Assembly (NCBI RefSeq): GCF_000426345.1 | Contig: NZ_AUFE01000014.1 | Span: forward strand, 62,001-126,000 | From: Cupriavidus phytohabitans | GTDB lineage: Bacteria > Pseudomonadota > Gammaproteobacteria > Burkholderiales > Burkholderiaceae | Direction of reading: 5' to 3' | DNA: 64,000 nt | In this document: positions 49,260 through 59,298 of the stretch, one piece after another | How positions within the stretch are numbered: position 1 is the first letter of the stretch | Layout: every line of letters starts with the position of its first letter | Notes under the pieces: generated by a model | What the model saw: the letters and a program-made list of their open reading frames with translations, nothing else | Told to the model about the DNA's origin: nothing | Databases searched by the model: none | Position numbers and translations under genes: made by a program

Positions 49260-50474
49260 TTACGCATTATTACACCGGGGTCCCAATTGTAGCCATCCCT
49301 CCTGCGTCCAGTGATGAAAAGTCTCCATCAGGTCAGGCAAACCGGCGCATGCCGCAACATCTTTGCCACTAAGGTGGCGATTATCGGCCAGTTTCTTCAG
49401 CCAAGGCATCAATTCGGCCGGCGGCTCGTAGGCTTCCCCATTGAGGAAGAAATTGTTCCGGTCGTAAAGCGCAATCGAGGCGGACGCAAGAACGACGCCA
49501 TGCTGGGCCGCAAGTTTCTCATAACGGCGCTGCGGCAGGTCGGATATCTCGGCGAATTCGACCCCGGGCTTTGGTTCGGACAGATGAGAGCCAAGAAATT
49601 CCGACACCATCTGCGCATTCCATTGCAGTGCCTTGAGGCGCTCGGTCACTGCCTTGGCCATGCCGGCGGGCAGTTGCGCGGGCTTCGTTGCCGCACGTTC
49701 GCCGGCATCGGCGTAACGCCCGCTCAGGTCTTCGTTGTCCTCCACCGTCTCGGAGAGCCACGCCAGGAAGTGACCCGCCAGTTCACGGTAGGCCGGTGCA
49801 CGGAAGCCGATCGAGCAGGTCATGCATTCGCCTTCGGCCACGCCATCGTGGGCGTATTGCGGCGGCAGGTACAGCATGTCGCCGGGCTCCAGCACCCATT
49901 CCTCCTCGGCGCTGAAATCGGCAAGGATCTTGAGCGGCATGTCGGGGACCAGTTCCAGGCTGGTCCCCGACGAGATGCGCCAGCGGCGCCGGCCCGAGAC
50001 TTGCAGCAGAAACACGTCGTAGGAATCGAAGTGCGGGCCCACGCCGCCGCCGTCGGACGCGTAGCTGATCATCAGGTCGTCCAGGCGCGCGTCGGGCACG
50101 AAGCGGAAGCGGCCCATCAGCTCCGCGGCGGCGGCATCGTGCAGGTTCACCCCCTGCACCAGCAAAGTCCACTGGCGGGTCTTGACGGCAGGGAGGTTTT
50201 CGCGCGCAAATGGACCATGTTCGAGCTTCCAGCGATTGCGGAAGTGCGTCACCAGGCGCGATTCGACTTCGTCGCGATCGGCAAGGTCGAAAAGCGCATC
50301 GCGCGACACAGGCGGCACGATTCCGGGTACCGCCTGTCGAATCAGCAGTGGCTTGCGGTGCCAGACATCCCGCATGAATGCAGCCGGCGTCATGCCACCA
50401 AGCAGGTCGAGCGGAGTGTCTGGATCGACGGGGCCAGGGGGCAGGGCCTGCGCGTATAATGCGGAATCGTTCAT
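49260..50474 (-). CDS. roxA: JmjC/cupin ribosomal oxygenase (RoxA/YcfD-like)
   Basis: A 404-residue Fe(II)/2-oxoglutarate oxygenase of the type that hydroxylates an arginine of ribosomal protein L16. Iron ligands are visible: His148 and Asp150 in GPHFDSYD and His209 in QYAHDGVAEG; a 2-oxoglutarate contact is expected in RRRWRI. Domain homology starts at about residue 24 (LLGGMTPAAFMRDVW). The start at 50474 is uncertain: it has no ribosome site and a promoter-like pair lies across it, so Met28 (50393) is an alternative. The gene is divergent from slyD, 11 bp apart. Confidence 0.88.
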   Translation of the reverse strand: MNDSALYAQALPPGPVDPDTPLDLLGGMTPAAFMRDVWHRKPLLIRQAVPGIVPPVSRDALFDLADRDEVESRLVTHFRNRWKLEHGPFARENLPAVKTRQWTLLVQGVNLHDAAAAELMGRFRFVPDARLDDLMISYASDGGGVGPHFDSYDVFLLQVSGRRRWRISSGTSLELVPDMPLKILADFSAEEEWVLEPGDMLYLPPQYAHDGVAEGECMTCSIGFRAPAYRELAGHFLAWLSETVEDNEDLSGRYADAGERAATKPAQLPAGMAKAVTERLKALQWNAQMVSEFLGSHLSEPKPGVEFAEISDLPQRRYEKLAAQHGVVLASASIALYDRNNFFLNGEAYEPPAELMPWLKKLADNRHLSGKDVAACAGLPDLMETFHHWTQEGWLQLGPRCNNA

Positions 50475-50482
50475 GGAGTCAA
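50454..50482 (-). promoter_or_regulatory. Minus-strand promoter-like pair across the roxA start
   Basis: On the minus strand TTGACT (50482-50477) and TTATAC (50459-50454) are 17 bp apart, near consensus. Transcripts would start near 50447, inside the assigned roxA frame. Its -10 overlaps TATAAT (50455-50460) of the plus strand, which could serve slyD but lacks a good -35. Confidence 0.5.
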
Positions 50483-50485
50483 GAA

Positions 50486-51013
50486 TTGAAAATCGCTAAG
50501 AACACGGTAGTGTCCGTGATGTACAAGCTGTCGGACGCGCAAGGCAATCTGATCGAGGAGTCAGATGAAGCCATGGTCTATTTGCACGGCGGGTATGATG
50601 GCACGTTCCCCAAGATCGAGGAAGCGCTCGACGGCCATGACACCGGCTTCGAGACCCAGTTGCAGCTCGAACCCGAAGACGCCTTTGGCGATTACGATGC
50701 CGAGCTGGTCAAGGTCGAGCCGCGTGACCGCTTCCCCGAGCCGCTGGAAGTCGGCATGCAGTTCGAAGGCATGCCCGAGGACGGCGATGAAGAAGACTCC
50801 GTCATCTACACAGTGACCGACGTTGCCGAAGACAAGGTGGTGCTGGACGGCAACCACCCGCTGGCTGGCATGGCGTTGCGCTTCTGGCTGAAGGTTTCCG
50901 AAGTGCGCGAGGCCACCGCCGAGGAAATCGAACACGGCCACGCCCACGGCGCCTCGGGCATCGAGGTGGTGGACGAGGACGAGGACGACGATACCCCGCG
51001 CACGCTGCACTGA
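50486..51013 (+). CDS. slyD: FKBP-type peptidyl-prolyl isomerase SlyD
   Basis: The 175-residue chaperone/isomerase starts KIAKNTVVSVMYKLSDAQGNLIEES and has VYLHGGYDGTFPKIEEALDG, the insert-in-flap domain, NHPLAGMALRFWLKVSEVREAT, and a short His/acidic tail (GHAHG, DEDEDDD). The metal-binding tail is much poorer in His and Cys than in E. coli. TTG 50486 is supported by GGAG (50475-50478) seven bases upstream and by the conserved N-terminus. Confidence 0.95.
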   Translation: MKIAKNTVVSVMYKLSDAQGNLIEESDEAMVYLHGGYDGTFPKIEEALDGHDTGFETQLQLEPEDAFGDYDAELVKVEPRDRFPEPLEVGMQFEGMPEDGDEEDSVIYTVTDVAEDKVVLDGNHPLAGMALRFWLKVSEVREATAEEIEHGHAHGASGIEVVDEDEDDDTPRTLH

Positions 51014-51029
51014 TCCCGTGCCCTCCGTG

Positions 51030-51070
51030 GCCCATGAAGGAAGCCGGCTTTGCCGGCTTTTTTCATGGGC
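51030..51070. terminator. Bidirectional terminator between slyD and the metallophosphoesterase gene
   Basis: The outer arms GCCCATGAA / TTCATGGGC and inner AAGCCGGC / GCCGGCTT pair around a TTT loop, with two G-T wobbles and a T-run on the plus strand. It ends slyD and the convergent metallophosphoesterase transcript. Confidence 0.9.
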
Positions 51071-51095
51071 GTTTTCATGGATTTAACACAGCGGC

Positions 51096-52130
51096 TCAGG
51101 GGGTGGTCGGCGCGTCCTTGAGGGAAACCGAGAACGGCGCCGCCGCGTTCGGCGTGATCACCAGCTCAGTCCATTGCGCCACCGTATTGTTCGGCAGCGA
51201 GACCCGCGTGAAATTCTGCAGCACCTTGCCGGCGCTGTCGCGCAGCGGCTTGTCGATGCCGAAGCCGCTCTCGCCCGCATGCACCAGCAGTACGTGGCCG
51301 GGAAAGCGCGCGCTCAGGTCGCGCAGCTGGCGCTTGAACTCCAGGTAGCCGTCGCGCGTGCGATGGCGCATGAAGCCGTCCAGCAGCGTCGGGCGGCCTT
51401 TCTTCTCCCAGCCGTTGGCGAAGTGCGGGTCGGCATGGGCAATCACGACGATGCCATTCATGTCGCGCTGCCGTGCCAGCGAAAACGCGCGAGCCAGCCA
51501 CTGGCGGTTGGCCTCGCGCCGGTCTTCGAACTCGCTGTTGCGCCCGCCCTCGTTGCGGTAGTGGTTGTTGTCTCCCGGCACGTTCAGGCCGACGAACAGG
51601 ATGTCGCCCAGCGTGAGGCGGGCGTTCTCGCGGAAGGTGCGGAACAGGGCCTGGTCGGACTGCCGCACCACCGGCCGCGGACGCTGGCCCAGCGTGGCAT
51701 CCTCAGGGAAGAACAGCTCGCGCAGGCGGTTCAGCCGCTCGACCGAGTCGAATTTTCCGTTGACCGGCAGCCGGCATTCGGCCCAGTCGGTCTCGCCCGG
51801 CACGTAGAGCAGCGGCAACGGCGACTGGGCGAGCAACTGCTGGCGGCTTGTCAGGATGGCGTCGCTGCAGGATTCGGTATCGCCCTTGATGCCGCCGGCG
51901 TGGATCACCAGGTCGAGCTTGCGTTCTGCAAAGCTGTCGAGCAGTGCCGTCGCGTTGGCTTCGGCGGCAGGCCATTGCGGCAGGTCGGCGATCAGCGCGA
52001 CGTGCATCACCTTCGGTTTGGGCGAGGCCTTGCCCCCGCGGCCGGCGGGTGCCGGCCATGCGGTGCTGGCCGCGCACAGCAGCAAGGCCGCGGCGAGGAT
52101 CCGGATAGCGTGCCGGCGCCTGGCGTTCAT
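51096..52130 (-). CDS. Exported metallophosphoesterase-like protein
   Basis: A 344-residue protein has a signal peptide ([20 protein letters not shown], cleavage near 27). Calcineurin-like phosphoesterase segments follow: [34 protein letters not shown] and [11 protein letters not shown]. Several metal ligands are replaced relative to the classical family (for example HAGG for GDxxD), so catalysis is uncertain. It is periplasmic by prediction. Its ATG overlaps the mutS stop (ATGA), so it is translated from the mutS message. Confidence 0.85.
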   Translation of the reverse strand: MNARRRHAIRILAAALLLCAASTAWPAPAGRGGKASPKPKVMHVALIADLPQWPAAEANATALLDSFAERKLDLVIHAGGIKGDTESCSDAILTSRQQLLAQSPLPLLYVPGETDWAECRLPVNGKFDSVERLNRLRELFFPEDATLGQRPRPVVRQSDQALFRTFRENARLTLGDILFVGLNVPGDNNHYRNEGGRNSEFEDRREANRQWLARAFSLARQRDMNGIVVIAHADPHFANGWEKKGRPTLLDGFMRHRTRDGYLEFKRQLRDLSARFPGHVLLVHAGESGFGIDKPLRDSAGKVLQNFTRVSLPNNTVAQWTELVITPNAAAPFSVSLKDAPTTP

Positions 52131-54841
52131 GCCGTGCCGACCGCCTCGCCTGCAAGCGCCTTGAGCCGGTACAGCGCATCGAGCGCGGCACGCGGCGTCA
52201 GGCTGTCCGGGTCCAGGTCGGCCAGCGTGTCGATCAGCGCGGCATGCTCCGGTGCCAGTGCGGCTGCCTGCGGCGAGGCCGAGGCAAGGCCGTTGCCCTC
52301 GTTCTCATCGCCCTCGTCGTCATCGGTGTCCGGCACCGTCGGCGCGGCGAACAGGTCGAGCTGCGGGGTCGGCGTGGCATCAGCCGACTGCTGCTCCAGC
52401 CATGCCAGGTGCTTGCGCGCGGCGCGGATCACCGGCTGCGGCACGCCAGCCAGCTGCGCCACCTGCAGGCCATAGCTCTGGCTTGCGGGGCCATCCTGCA
52501 CCGCATGCAGGAACACGATCCCGTCGCCGTGCTCGACCGCGGACAGGTGCACATTGGCGGCCTGCGGAAACTCCTGCGGCAACTGCGTCAGCTCGAAATA
52601 GTGCGTCGCGAACAGCGTATGGCTGCGGTTGTGCGACAGCAGGTGGCGCGCGATCGCCCACGCCAGCGCCAGCCCGTCGAAGGTGGAAGTGCCGCGGCCG
52701 ATCTCGTCCATCAGCACCAGTGAAGACGGCGTGGCGTGGTGCAGGATGCCGGCCGCTTCGGTCATTTCCACCATGAAGGTGGAGCGCCCGCCCGCCAGGT
52801 CGTCGGCTGCGCCGATGCGGGTAAAGATACGGTCGATCGGGCCGATCACGGCGCGCCGCGCCGGCACGTAGGCGCCCACGCAGGCCAGCAGCACGATCAG
52901 CGCGGTCTGGCGCATGAAGGTCGACTTGCCGCCCATGTTGGGGCCGGTGATCAGCAGCAGCTTGCGCGCTTCGTTGAGCTGGCAGTCGTTGGCGATAAAC
53001 GCCACCGATTCCGCTGCCAGCTGGCCTTCCACGACCGGGTGGCGGCCCTGTACGATGTCGACCACATTCTCGGGCACGCGCTCGGGCGCGGACCAGTCCA
53101 GCGTCTGCGCGCGCTCGGCCAGCGCCGCCAGCACATCGAGGCGCGCCAGCGCGCCGGCTACGCGCTGCAGCTCGCCGATATGCGGCAGCAGCGCCTGCAG
53201 CAGGCCGTCGTAGAGCTGCTTCTCGCGCGCGAGCGCGCGGTCCTGCGCCGACAGCGCCTTGTCCTCGAACGACTTCAGCTCGGGCGTGATATAGCGCTCG
53301 GCATTCTTCAGCGTCTGGCGGCGGCGGTAGTCGTCGGGCACCTTGTCGGCCTGGCCGTTGGTTACCTCGATATAGAAGCCATGCACGCGGTTGAACTCGA
53401 CGCGCAGGTTGGCAATGCCGGTGCGCGTGCGTTCGCGCGCTTCCAGGTCGATCAGGAACTGGCCGCAGTTCTCGGAGATATCGCGCAGCTCGTCCAGCTC
53501 GGTGTCGTAGCCGCGCGCGATCACGCCGCCGTCGCGCACCACGGTGGCGGGTTCTTCGGCGACCGCGCGCACCAGCAGGTCCAGGGACGCCTGCGGTACG
53601 GCCAGATCCTGCTGCGTCTGCGCCAGCAGCGCGCTGTCCTGCCCGTCGCGGATGCAGGCCTGCACGTCGGGCAGCGCACGCAACGTGTCGCGCAGCGAGG
53701 ACAGGTCGCGCGGGCGCGCGCTCAGCAGCGCCAGGCGCGAGGTGATGCGCTCGACGTCGGCCAGCCGGCGCAGCGCGGCACGCAGCGAATCGGTGCCCTG
53801 GTCGATCAGCACGCCGATGGCCTGTTGCCGCGCCTGCGGCACGGCCGGGTCGCGCAGCGGATGATGCAGCCAGTGGCGCAGTGCGCGGCTGCCCATCGTG
53901 GTGCAGCAGGTATCCAGCAGCGAGAACAGCGTCGGCGACTCGCCGCCGCGCAGCGTCTCGGTCAGTTCGAGGTTGCGGCGCGTGGCCGAATCCAGGCCGA
54001 TGTATTCCGACTCGCGTTCGACCTTCAGGCCCTGCACATGGCGCAGCGACTGGCCTTGCGTGGTGGCCGCGTAGTTCAGCAGCGCGCCGGCGGCGCCGAT
54101 CGCCGCGCCAAGCCCGGCACAGCCAAACGGATCGAGGCTGGCCACGCCAAGCTGCTCGCGCAGGCGGCGCGCGCCGGCATCCTGGTCGAAATGCCATTCG
54201 GGCAGGCGCGTGCGCGCGCAAGCCAGCGCCGGCAGGTCGATGCCGTCGGCATGGAGCAGTTCGGCCGGGCGGATGCGCTCAAGCTCGCGGCCCAGTTGCG
54301 CCACCTCGCACTCCATCAGGCGCAGCTCGCCGCTGGCAAGGTTCAGCCACGCCAGCCCGGTCTTGCTGATGCCGCGGCGCGTGGTCTGCTGGTGCACCGC
54401 CATCAGGAAGGTGTCGACCTTGTCCGGCAGCAGCGCCGCGTCGGTCAGCGTGCCCGGCGTGACGATGCGTACCACCTTGCGTTCCACCGGCCCCTTGCTA
54501 GTGGCGGGATCGCCGATCTGCTCGCAGATCGCCACCGACTCGCCCAGCTTCACCAGCCGGGCCAGGTACTGGTCCGCCGAATGGAAGGGAATGCCGGCCA
54601 TCCGGATTGGCACGCCATTCGAGGCGCCGCGCGCCGTCAGCGTGATCTCGAGCAGGCGCGCGGCCTTCTCGGCGTCGTCGTGGAACAGCTCGTAGAAGTC
54701 ACCCATGCGATAGAACAGCAGGGTGTCGGGGTGGTCTGCCTTGATGCGAAGGTACTGCTGCATCATTGGCGTGTGGCGGCTGCCTGCGGCGTCTGCCTGT
54801 GCCTGTTCAGGGTCGGTTTTCTTCTGCAATCCCATTGCCAT
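52127..54841 (-). CDS. mutS: DNA mismatch recognition ATPase MutS
   Basis: This 904-residue protein recognises mispairs and recruits MutL. The mismatch-binding motif is in [13 protein letters not shown] (the family's FYE-type Phe-x-Glu region). The ATPase has Walker [16 protein letters not shown], then [30 protein letters not shown] and [14 protein letters not shown], and a helix-turn-helix dimer end. A short Gln/Ala-rich N-terminal extension precedes homology. The overlap with the phosphoesterase start implies a bicistronic message. Confidence 0.97.
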   Translation of the reverse strand: MAMGLQKKTDPEQAQADAAGSRHTPMMQQYLRIKADHPDTLLFYRMGDFYELFHDDAEKAARLLEITLTARGASNGVPIRMAGIPFHSADQYLARLVKLGESVAICEQIGDPATSKGPVERKVVRIVTPGTLTDAALLPDKVDTFLMAVHQQTTRRGISKTGLAWLNLASGELRLMECEVAQLGRELERIRPAELLHADGIDLPALACARTRLPEWHFDQDAGARRLREQLGVASLDPFGCAGLGAAIGAAGALLNYAATTQGQSLRHVQGLKVERESEYIGLDSATRRNLELTETLRGGESPTLFSLLDTCCTTMGSRALRHWLHHPLRDPAVPQARQQAIGVLIDQGTDSLRAALRRLADVERITSRLALLSARPRDLSSLRDTLRALPDVQACIRDGQDSALLAQTQQDLAVPQASLDLLVRAVAEEPATVVRDGGVIARGYDTELDELRDISENCGQFLIDLEARERTRTGIANLRVEFNRVHGFYIEVTNGQADKVPDDYRRRQTLKNAERYITPELKSFEDKALSAQDRALAREKQLYDGLLQALLPHIGELQRVAGALARLDVLAALAERAQTLDWSAPERVPENVVDIVQGRHPVVEGQLAAESVAFIANDCQLNEARKLLLITGPNMGGKSTFMRQTALIVLLACVGAYVPARRAVIGPIDRIFTRIGAADDLAGGRSTFMVEMTEAAGILHHATPSSLVLMDEIGRGTSTFDGLALAWAIARHLLSHNRSHTLFATHYFELTQLPQEFPQAANVHLSAVEHGDGIVFLHAVQDGPASQSYGLQVAQLAGVPQPVIRAARKHLAWLEQQSADATPTPQLDLFAAPTVPDTDDDEGDENEGNGLASASPQAAALAPEHAALIDTLADLDPDSLTPRAALDALYRLKALAGEAVGTA

Positions 54842-55051
54842 TTAGCCTGTCTGGCGGTGGGCCTGCGTTGTGCCGCCCGATCCGCTCGGAGCGCCGCCTT
54901 GCGTGTCGCGGAAAAGCGCCCCCGCGGGGGCGGCCGGGCGCGGGTCCGGCGGCCTGTGGCCGCGGCACGAAGGGGCGTTCTCGAATATGGCGATATGGTA
55001 CAGCACGGTGCACGCCGCCGACGTGCCGCCGACCGCTGTGCCGGCCCCGGA

Positions 55052-55486
55052 TTAGCGGAACACCAGCACAGGGATGTCGCTATGGGTCAGCACTTTCTGC
55101 GTTTCGCTGCCCAGCAGCAGCCCGCTGAGTCCCCTGCGACCGTGCGAGGCCATGAAGATGACGTCGCAGCCGAGTTCTCCGGCGGCATGGATGATGCCCT
55201 GGTATGGCACCGAAGCGCTGGAGACGTGGCCGGTGCACGGCACCCCCGCCAGCGCCGCCGCGGCTTCGACCTTGGCGAGTTCCTGGCGCGCTTGGGCTTC
55301 CACGCGCTGCTGGTACACCTCGCGCTTTTCGTGCGAGCTGTCGCTGGACAGCACATACGGATAGCTCTCCACGCACATATACGGCGTGAGCCGTGCCGCG
55401 GCGGTGCGGGCAAACTGGATGGCGGCGGAAACGGCCTTGTGCGAAAGCTCGGAGCCGTCGACGGGGAGCAGGATGTGCTTGAACAT
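55052..55486 (-). CDS. Universal stress protein, UspA family
   Basis: A 144-residue cytoplasmic protein begins FKHILLPVDGSELSHKAV and ends with the nucleotide-binding motif GRRGLSGLLLGSETQKVLTHSDIPVLVFR (G-2x-G-9x-G-S pattern), so it probably binds ATP. ATG 55486 has AAGGA upstream; the longer frame to 55531 is rejected. It lies downstream of ppk2 on the same strand. Stress induction is inferred from the family. Confidence 0.94.
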   Translation of the reverse strand: MFKHILLPVDGSELSHKAVSAAIQFARTAAARLTPYMCVESYPYVLSSDSSHEKREVYQQRVEAQARQELAKVEAAAALAGVPCTGHVSSASVPYQGIIHAAGELGCDVIFMASHGRRGLSGLLLGSETQKVLTHSDIPVLVFR

Positions 55487-55559
55487 AGGGTCCTTTTCTG
55501 GTGGGTGAGGCGAAAGAGGCGAAAGGAACAAGGCGGCGTCCTGCGTTGCCGCCTGGGAG

Positions 55560-56669
55560 TCAGTTGGCCAGCGCGCGTCCGACGATCAGCGGATCGGCCG
55601 GGCCGATGGCGGCGGTGTCCCGGTTGGCATAGGGAAAGCGCGACAGGATGTAGCGCAGCGCATTGAGCCGCGCGCGCTTCTTGCAGTCCGACCGGATCAC
55701 CGTCCACGGCGCGTCGGCGGTGTCGGTATGCGCGAACATCGCCTCCTTGGCGCGTGTGTACTCTTCCCATTTGTCGAGCGATGCTATGTCGACCGGGCTG
55801 AGCTTCCACTGCTTGAGCGGGTGGATCTCGCGCTCGCGGAAGCGGCGGCGTTGCTCTTTCTGGCTGACCGAGAACCAGAACTTGAACAGGTGGATGCCGC
55901 TGCGCACCAGGTGGCGCTCGAACTCCGGGGCCTGTTGCAGGAAGTCCTGGTACTCACGCGAGGAGCAGAAGCCCATCACATATTCAACGCCGGCGCGGTT
56001 GTACCAGGAGCGGTCGAACAGCACGATTTCACCGGCGGCCGGCAGGTGCTGCACGTAGCGCTGAAAATACCACTGGCCTCGTTCGGATTCTGTCGGTTTT
56101 TCAAGTGCCACCACACGGGCGCCGCGCGGGTTCATGTGTTCCATGAAGCGTTTGATGGTGCCGCCCTTGCCGGCGGCATCGCGGCCTTCGAACAGGATCA
56201 CGACGCGCTGCCCGGTCTCGCGCACCCAGGCCTGGAACTTGAGCAGCTCGACCTGCAGCCGGTATTTCTGCTTTTCGTAATTGCGGCGCGACATGAGGTT
56301 CTGGTAAGGGTAGGCGCCGTCGCGCCAGCCGGCCGCGAGTTCATCGTCGGGCTGCCGCCGGCGGCCCGCTTGCCAGGCGCCGGGATCGCCTTCCAGGATA
56401 AGGCTGCGCAACTGCGCGGCCTCATCGGGCGCCAGGCCGTCGAGCAGCGTGCGCATGGCGTCGAGCATGCTGGCACCCTGGCCGGCGCGGCTGGCGAGGA
56501 TGTCCTGCATGCTGCTGGCCGCCACCTGCACGGCGGCATCGACGGCGTTGCTGATTTCATTGCGTTCGGCCGACAGGGCCGTGTTGGTCGGCAGCACATC
56601 GCCGCGCGCGGCAGGGCGGGCATGGGGCTGCGCAGGGGCATGGGCGGCCGGCGTGTCGCGGTCGGTCAT
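55560..56669 (-). CDS. ppk2: Polyphosphate kinase 2 family enzyme
   Basis: The 369-residue kinase transfers phosphate between polyphosphate and nucleotides. It has Walker A FEGRDAAGKGGTI, the lid/catalytic segment DRSWYNRAGVE, Walker B-like HLFKFWFSVSQKEQRRRF and SPVDIASLDKWEEY, in a PPK2 core of about residues 130-355. Residues 1-120 are an extra N-terminal region (Ala-rich, ending in AYPYQNLMSRRNYEKQKY). Substrate class (NDP or NMP) cannot be set by eye. ATG 56669 has GGAGGAG. Confidence 0.93.
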   Translation of the reverse strand: MTDRDTPAAHAPAQPHARPAARGDVLPTNTALSAERNEISNAVDAAVQVAASSMQDILASRAGQGASMLDAMRTLLDGLAPDEAAQLRSLILEGDPGAWQAGRRRQPDDELAAGWRDGAYPYQNLMSRRNYEKQKYRLQVELLKFQAWVRETGQRVVILFEGRDAAGKGGTIKRFMEHMNPRGARVVALEKPTESERGQWYFQRYVQHLPAAGEIVLFDRSWYNRAGVEYVMGFCSSREYQDFLQQAPEFERHLVRSGIHLFKFWFSVSQKEQRRRFREREIHPLKQWKLSPVDIASLDKWEEYTRAKEAMFAHTDTADAPWTVIRSDCKKRARLNALRYILSRFPYANRDTAAIGPADPLIVGRALAN

Positions 56670-56686
56670 GTGCAGTGCTCCTCCGT

Positions 56687-56902
56687 TCAGGCCATACGCT
56701 GGCGCAGGATCTGGTAGAGCTGGTCCTTGATCTGCAGCTTCTCCTTTTTCAGCCGCTCGATCTCGAAGCCCGAGGCCGGCACCAGGCCGGACTCCATGTT
56801 GTGGATCTCCTGGTCCAGCGCATTGTGGCGATGGAACAGGCGGGCGAAGTGGGCGTCCTGCGTCTTCAGGAGCGAGATCTGGTCGCGGTATTCGGGAAAC
56901 AT
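56687..56902 (-). CDS. YdcH/DUF465 family small protein
   Basis: A 71-residue helical protein (MFPEYRDQISLLKTQDAHFARLF, then FEIERLKKEKLQIKDQLYQIL) matches the DUF465 family and would form a coiled-coil hairpin. ATG 56902 has GAGGAG upstream. It is 17 bp before ppk2 on the same strand, so the two are probably co-transcribed. The role is unknown. Confidence 0.9.
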   Translation of the reverse strand: MFPEYRDQISLLKTQDAHFARLFHRHNALDQEIHNMESGLVPASGFEIERLKKEKLQIKDQLYQILRQRMA

Positions 56903-57063
56903 GCGGGCTCTCCTCGGCTTGATCCGCGCGCACGGGGCGTGGCGCATGGATTCATTCTGGGGAGGGCAGGGCGGCGCGACCTTGATGGGGATCATGGTCG
57001 GCCGGGGTGGCGGGAAATATGCGAAAAATCTCTGCGCGCCGGCAAGCGCCGTGGCCGGAAAGC

Positions 57064-57093
57064 AAAACGCCCGCCTGGGCGCGGCGGGCGTTT
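57064..57093 (-). terminator. Terminator of suhB
   Basis: The 11-bp stem AAACGCCCGCC / GGCGGGCGTTT has a 7-nt loop, and TTTT follows on the minus strand (57067-57064). It is 35 bp past the suhB stop. Confidence 0.85.
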
Positions 57094-57127
57094 GTGCAGG
57101 CGATGGCCATCAGGCCATGCCACGGAC

Positions 57128-57949
57128 TCAGGCAGTGGCCGGTTTGGCGTTGTCTAGCGAGTACGGCGACAGCAGGCGCACCATCTGGGCAAAGGCCTTG
57201 GGGTTGCCCGCCAGCACTTCGCCTTGCTCCATCTGGCGCGGCTCGCCGTTGTAGTTGCCGACCAGGCCGCCCGATTCGGTGATCAGCAGCATGCCGGCGG
57301 CCATGTCCCACGGCTTCAGGCCGCGCTCGAAGAAGCCGTCCAGGCGGCCGCAGGCGACATAGGCCAGGTCCAGCGCGGCGGCGCCCGGGCGGCGCAGGCC
57401 GGCGCAGCTGCGCGTCATCAGCGAGAAGACCTCGAGGTATTCGTCCACGCCTTCCAGGTCGCGGAACGGGAAGCCGGTGCCGATCAGGCAGTCGGCCAGC
57501 TTGTCGCGGCGGGTCACGCGGATACGGCGGTTATTCAGGAAGGCGCCGGCGCCCTTGCTGGCGGTGAACAGTTCGTCGCGGGTCGGGTCGTAGACCACGG
57601 CCTGCACGGGCGTGCCGCGGTGCAGCTGGGCGATCGAGACCGCGTACTGCGGGAAGCCGTGGATGAAGTTGGTGGTGCCGTCGAGCGGGTCGATAACCCA
57701 GGTGTATTCGTGGGCGTCTTCGCCCTCGGCCCAGGACTGGCCGGACTCTTCCGCTAGAATGGCGTGTTCCGGGTAGGCGGTGCGGATGACCTCGATGATC
57801 GCGGCTTCGGCGGCGCGGTCGACCTCGGTAACGAAATCGTTGTGTTGCTTGCGCGAGACGCGCACCAGATCGACGTCGAGCGACGCGCGGTTGATGATGG
57901 AACCCGCCTTGCGGGCCGCCTTGACGGCGATATTGAGCATCGGATGCAT
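57128..57949 (-). CDS. suhB: Inositol-1-monophosphatase family protein SuhB
   Basis: This 273-residue Mg-dependent phosphatase also acts in rRNA transcription antitermination in enterobacteria. Metal motifs are [24 protein letters not shown] and the late [20 protein letters not shown] 57949 has GGAGAG 6-7 bp upstream and gives [16 protein letters not shown] as the conserved start. It is divergent from trmJ, the arrangement known in E. coli. Confidence 0.96.
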   Translation of the reverse strand: MHPMLNIAVKAARKAGSIINRASLDVDLVRVSRKQHNDFVTEVDRAAEAAIIEVIRTAYPEHAILAEESGQSWAEGEDAHEYTWVIDPLDGTTNFIHGFPQYAVSIAQLHRGTPVQAVVYDPTRDELFTASKGAGAFLNNRRIRVTRRDKLADCLIGTGFPFRDLEGVDEYLEVFSLMTRSCAGLRRPGAAALDLAYVACGRLDGFFERGLKPWDMAAGMLLITESGGLVGNYNGEPRQMEQGEVLAGNPKAFAQMVRLLSPYSLDNAKPATA

Positions 57950-58140
57950 GAATCTCTCCAGGCCGGCCATGAAGATGCGGCGGGCGCCATGGCACCGCGC
58001 ACCCACTCATGGGCAGCTGACAACACAACGGATTGTAGAAGAACGCAGGGCGTCGCCGGTCTGGGTACTGAATGTGCCGCGAATGTCTCGCGGGCACGCC
58101 CTGACCTGGCGCCGCGCCAGAGAAGAACCCCGAATTGTAT

Positions 58141-58989
58141 ATGAACCCGGCAAATGATACGAGCCGCCCCGCGGGCGGGCCTGATGCGCCACACGCAACC
58201 GGTGCAGGGCCGGATGCCTTCGGCCGCGTGCGCTTCGTGCTGGTCGAGACCAGCCACCCGGGCAACGTCGGCTCGGTCGCGCGGGCGATCAAGACCATGG
58301 GCTTCGGCAGCCTGGTGCTGGTCTCGCCGCGCGAACCCGGGGTCCTGGCCCATGCCGAGGCCATCGCCATGGCCAGCGGCGCCGACGATGTGCTGGCAGG
58401 CGCCGTCATCGTCGACCAGATCGACGCGGCCCTGGCCGGCGCGGCGCTGACCGTGGCCATGACCGCGCGCCAACGTGAGTTCGGGCCGCCCCGGCTGCTG
58501 CCGCGCGCCGCCGCGGCGCGCGCCTGCCAGACACTGGCCGGCAGCGGCGACATTGCCTTTGTCTTTGGCAATGAGCGCTATGGGCTGCCCAACGAAGTGG
58601 TCGAGCGCTGCGCGGCGCTCACGCATATCCCCGCCAACCCCGCCTATGCCTCGCTCAACCTGGCACAGGCGGTGCAACTGATCGCCTACGAGATGCGGCT
58701 GGCACTGCTCGATGCAGTTCCGCCTGCCGCTGAGGCGGCGGACGCGGGCGCCAATATCGGCTATGCTGGTGAACCGGCGACAGCGGAGCAGGTCGAGGCC
58801 ATGTTCGGGCACCTGCAGGCAGGCCTGGAAGCGATCGGCTTTCTCGATCCCGCTAATCCGCGCAAGCTGATGCCGCGGCTGCGCCGGCTGCTGGCACGCA
58901 GCGGGCTGGAGCGCGAGGAAGTCAACATCCTGCGCGGCATCGCCAAGCATATGCTGATGGCGCAGGGCCAGCCGGACCGCAAGGCGTAA
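58141..58989 (+). CDS. trmJ: tRNA (cytidine/uridine-2'-O)-methyltransferase TrmJ
   Basis: A 282-residue SPOUT enzyme methylates ribose 32 of certain tRNAs. The knot is seen in VRFVLVETSHPGNVGSVARAIKTMGF, FVFGNERYGLPNEVVERC and HIPANPAYASLNLAQAVQLIAYE. The C-terminal region RSGLEREEVNILRGIAKH is typical of TrmJ. The first 29 residues are a variable extension. ATG 58141 was chosen over TTG 58135. It is divergent from suhB and upstream of cysE. Confidence 0.95.
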   Translation: MNPANDTSRPAGGPDAPHATGAGPDAFGRVRFVLVETSHPGNVGSVARAIKTMGFGSLVLVSPREPGVLAHAEAIAMASGADDVLAGAVIVDQIDAALAGAALTVAMTARQREFGPPRLLPRAAAARACQTLAGSGDIAFVFGNERYGLPNEVVERCAALTHIPANPAYASLNLAQAVQLIAYEMRLALLDAVPPAAEAADAGANIGYAGEPATAEQVEAMFGHLQAGLEAIGFLDPANPRKLMPRLRRLLARSGLEREEVNILRGIAKHMLMAQGQPDRKA

Positions 58990-59298
58990 CTGGAGAGAAG
59001 CACAGTGGCAGCAACCCGCAGCATTCCGAGAACGGACGACGCAGGCGTACGTGGCAAGCGCGCACGCCGTCGGCCCGTCGCGGCGGGTTGGCGCACGCCG
59101 GGGCGATGTTGATCGCCGCAATGCCGCTGCAAAATCCCTGACGGATCCGGGGCCAATGGCCGGCGCCAGAACGCCGGCCGCAAATCACTTACACTCCCTG
59201 ATCCTGTCCCCACCGGCCACCGACCTCGCCGGCGACCCCGCCCCGGGCGCAAGCCTTGCGTGGCGCGGCGCACGGCGCGGCAATACGACACGACCAAG
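58990..59298 (+). other. Intergenic region between trmJ and cysE
   Basis: This 309-bp gap holds no supported gene. A TACACT hexamer (59187-59192) could be a -10 for cysE, but no good -35 pairs with it. Short GC palindromes (GCCGGCGCC..., 59160-59180) are not followed by T-runs. Confidence 0.5.

Noticed and set aside
54917..54932. 16-bp GC palindrome CGCCCCCGCGGGGGCG upstream of mutS
   Set aside because: It is a low-complexity C-run/G-run without T-tract. At this G+C content it may be chance, and no function is supported.
52736..55666. 976-codon open frame on the plus strand
   Set aside because: It is antisense to mutS and usp and exists because G/C-ending codons avoid stops on the opposite strand. 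It has His/Gln/Arg-rich nonsense composition and no domain.
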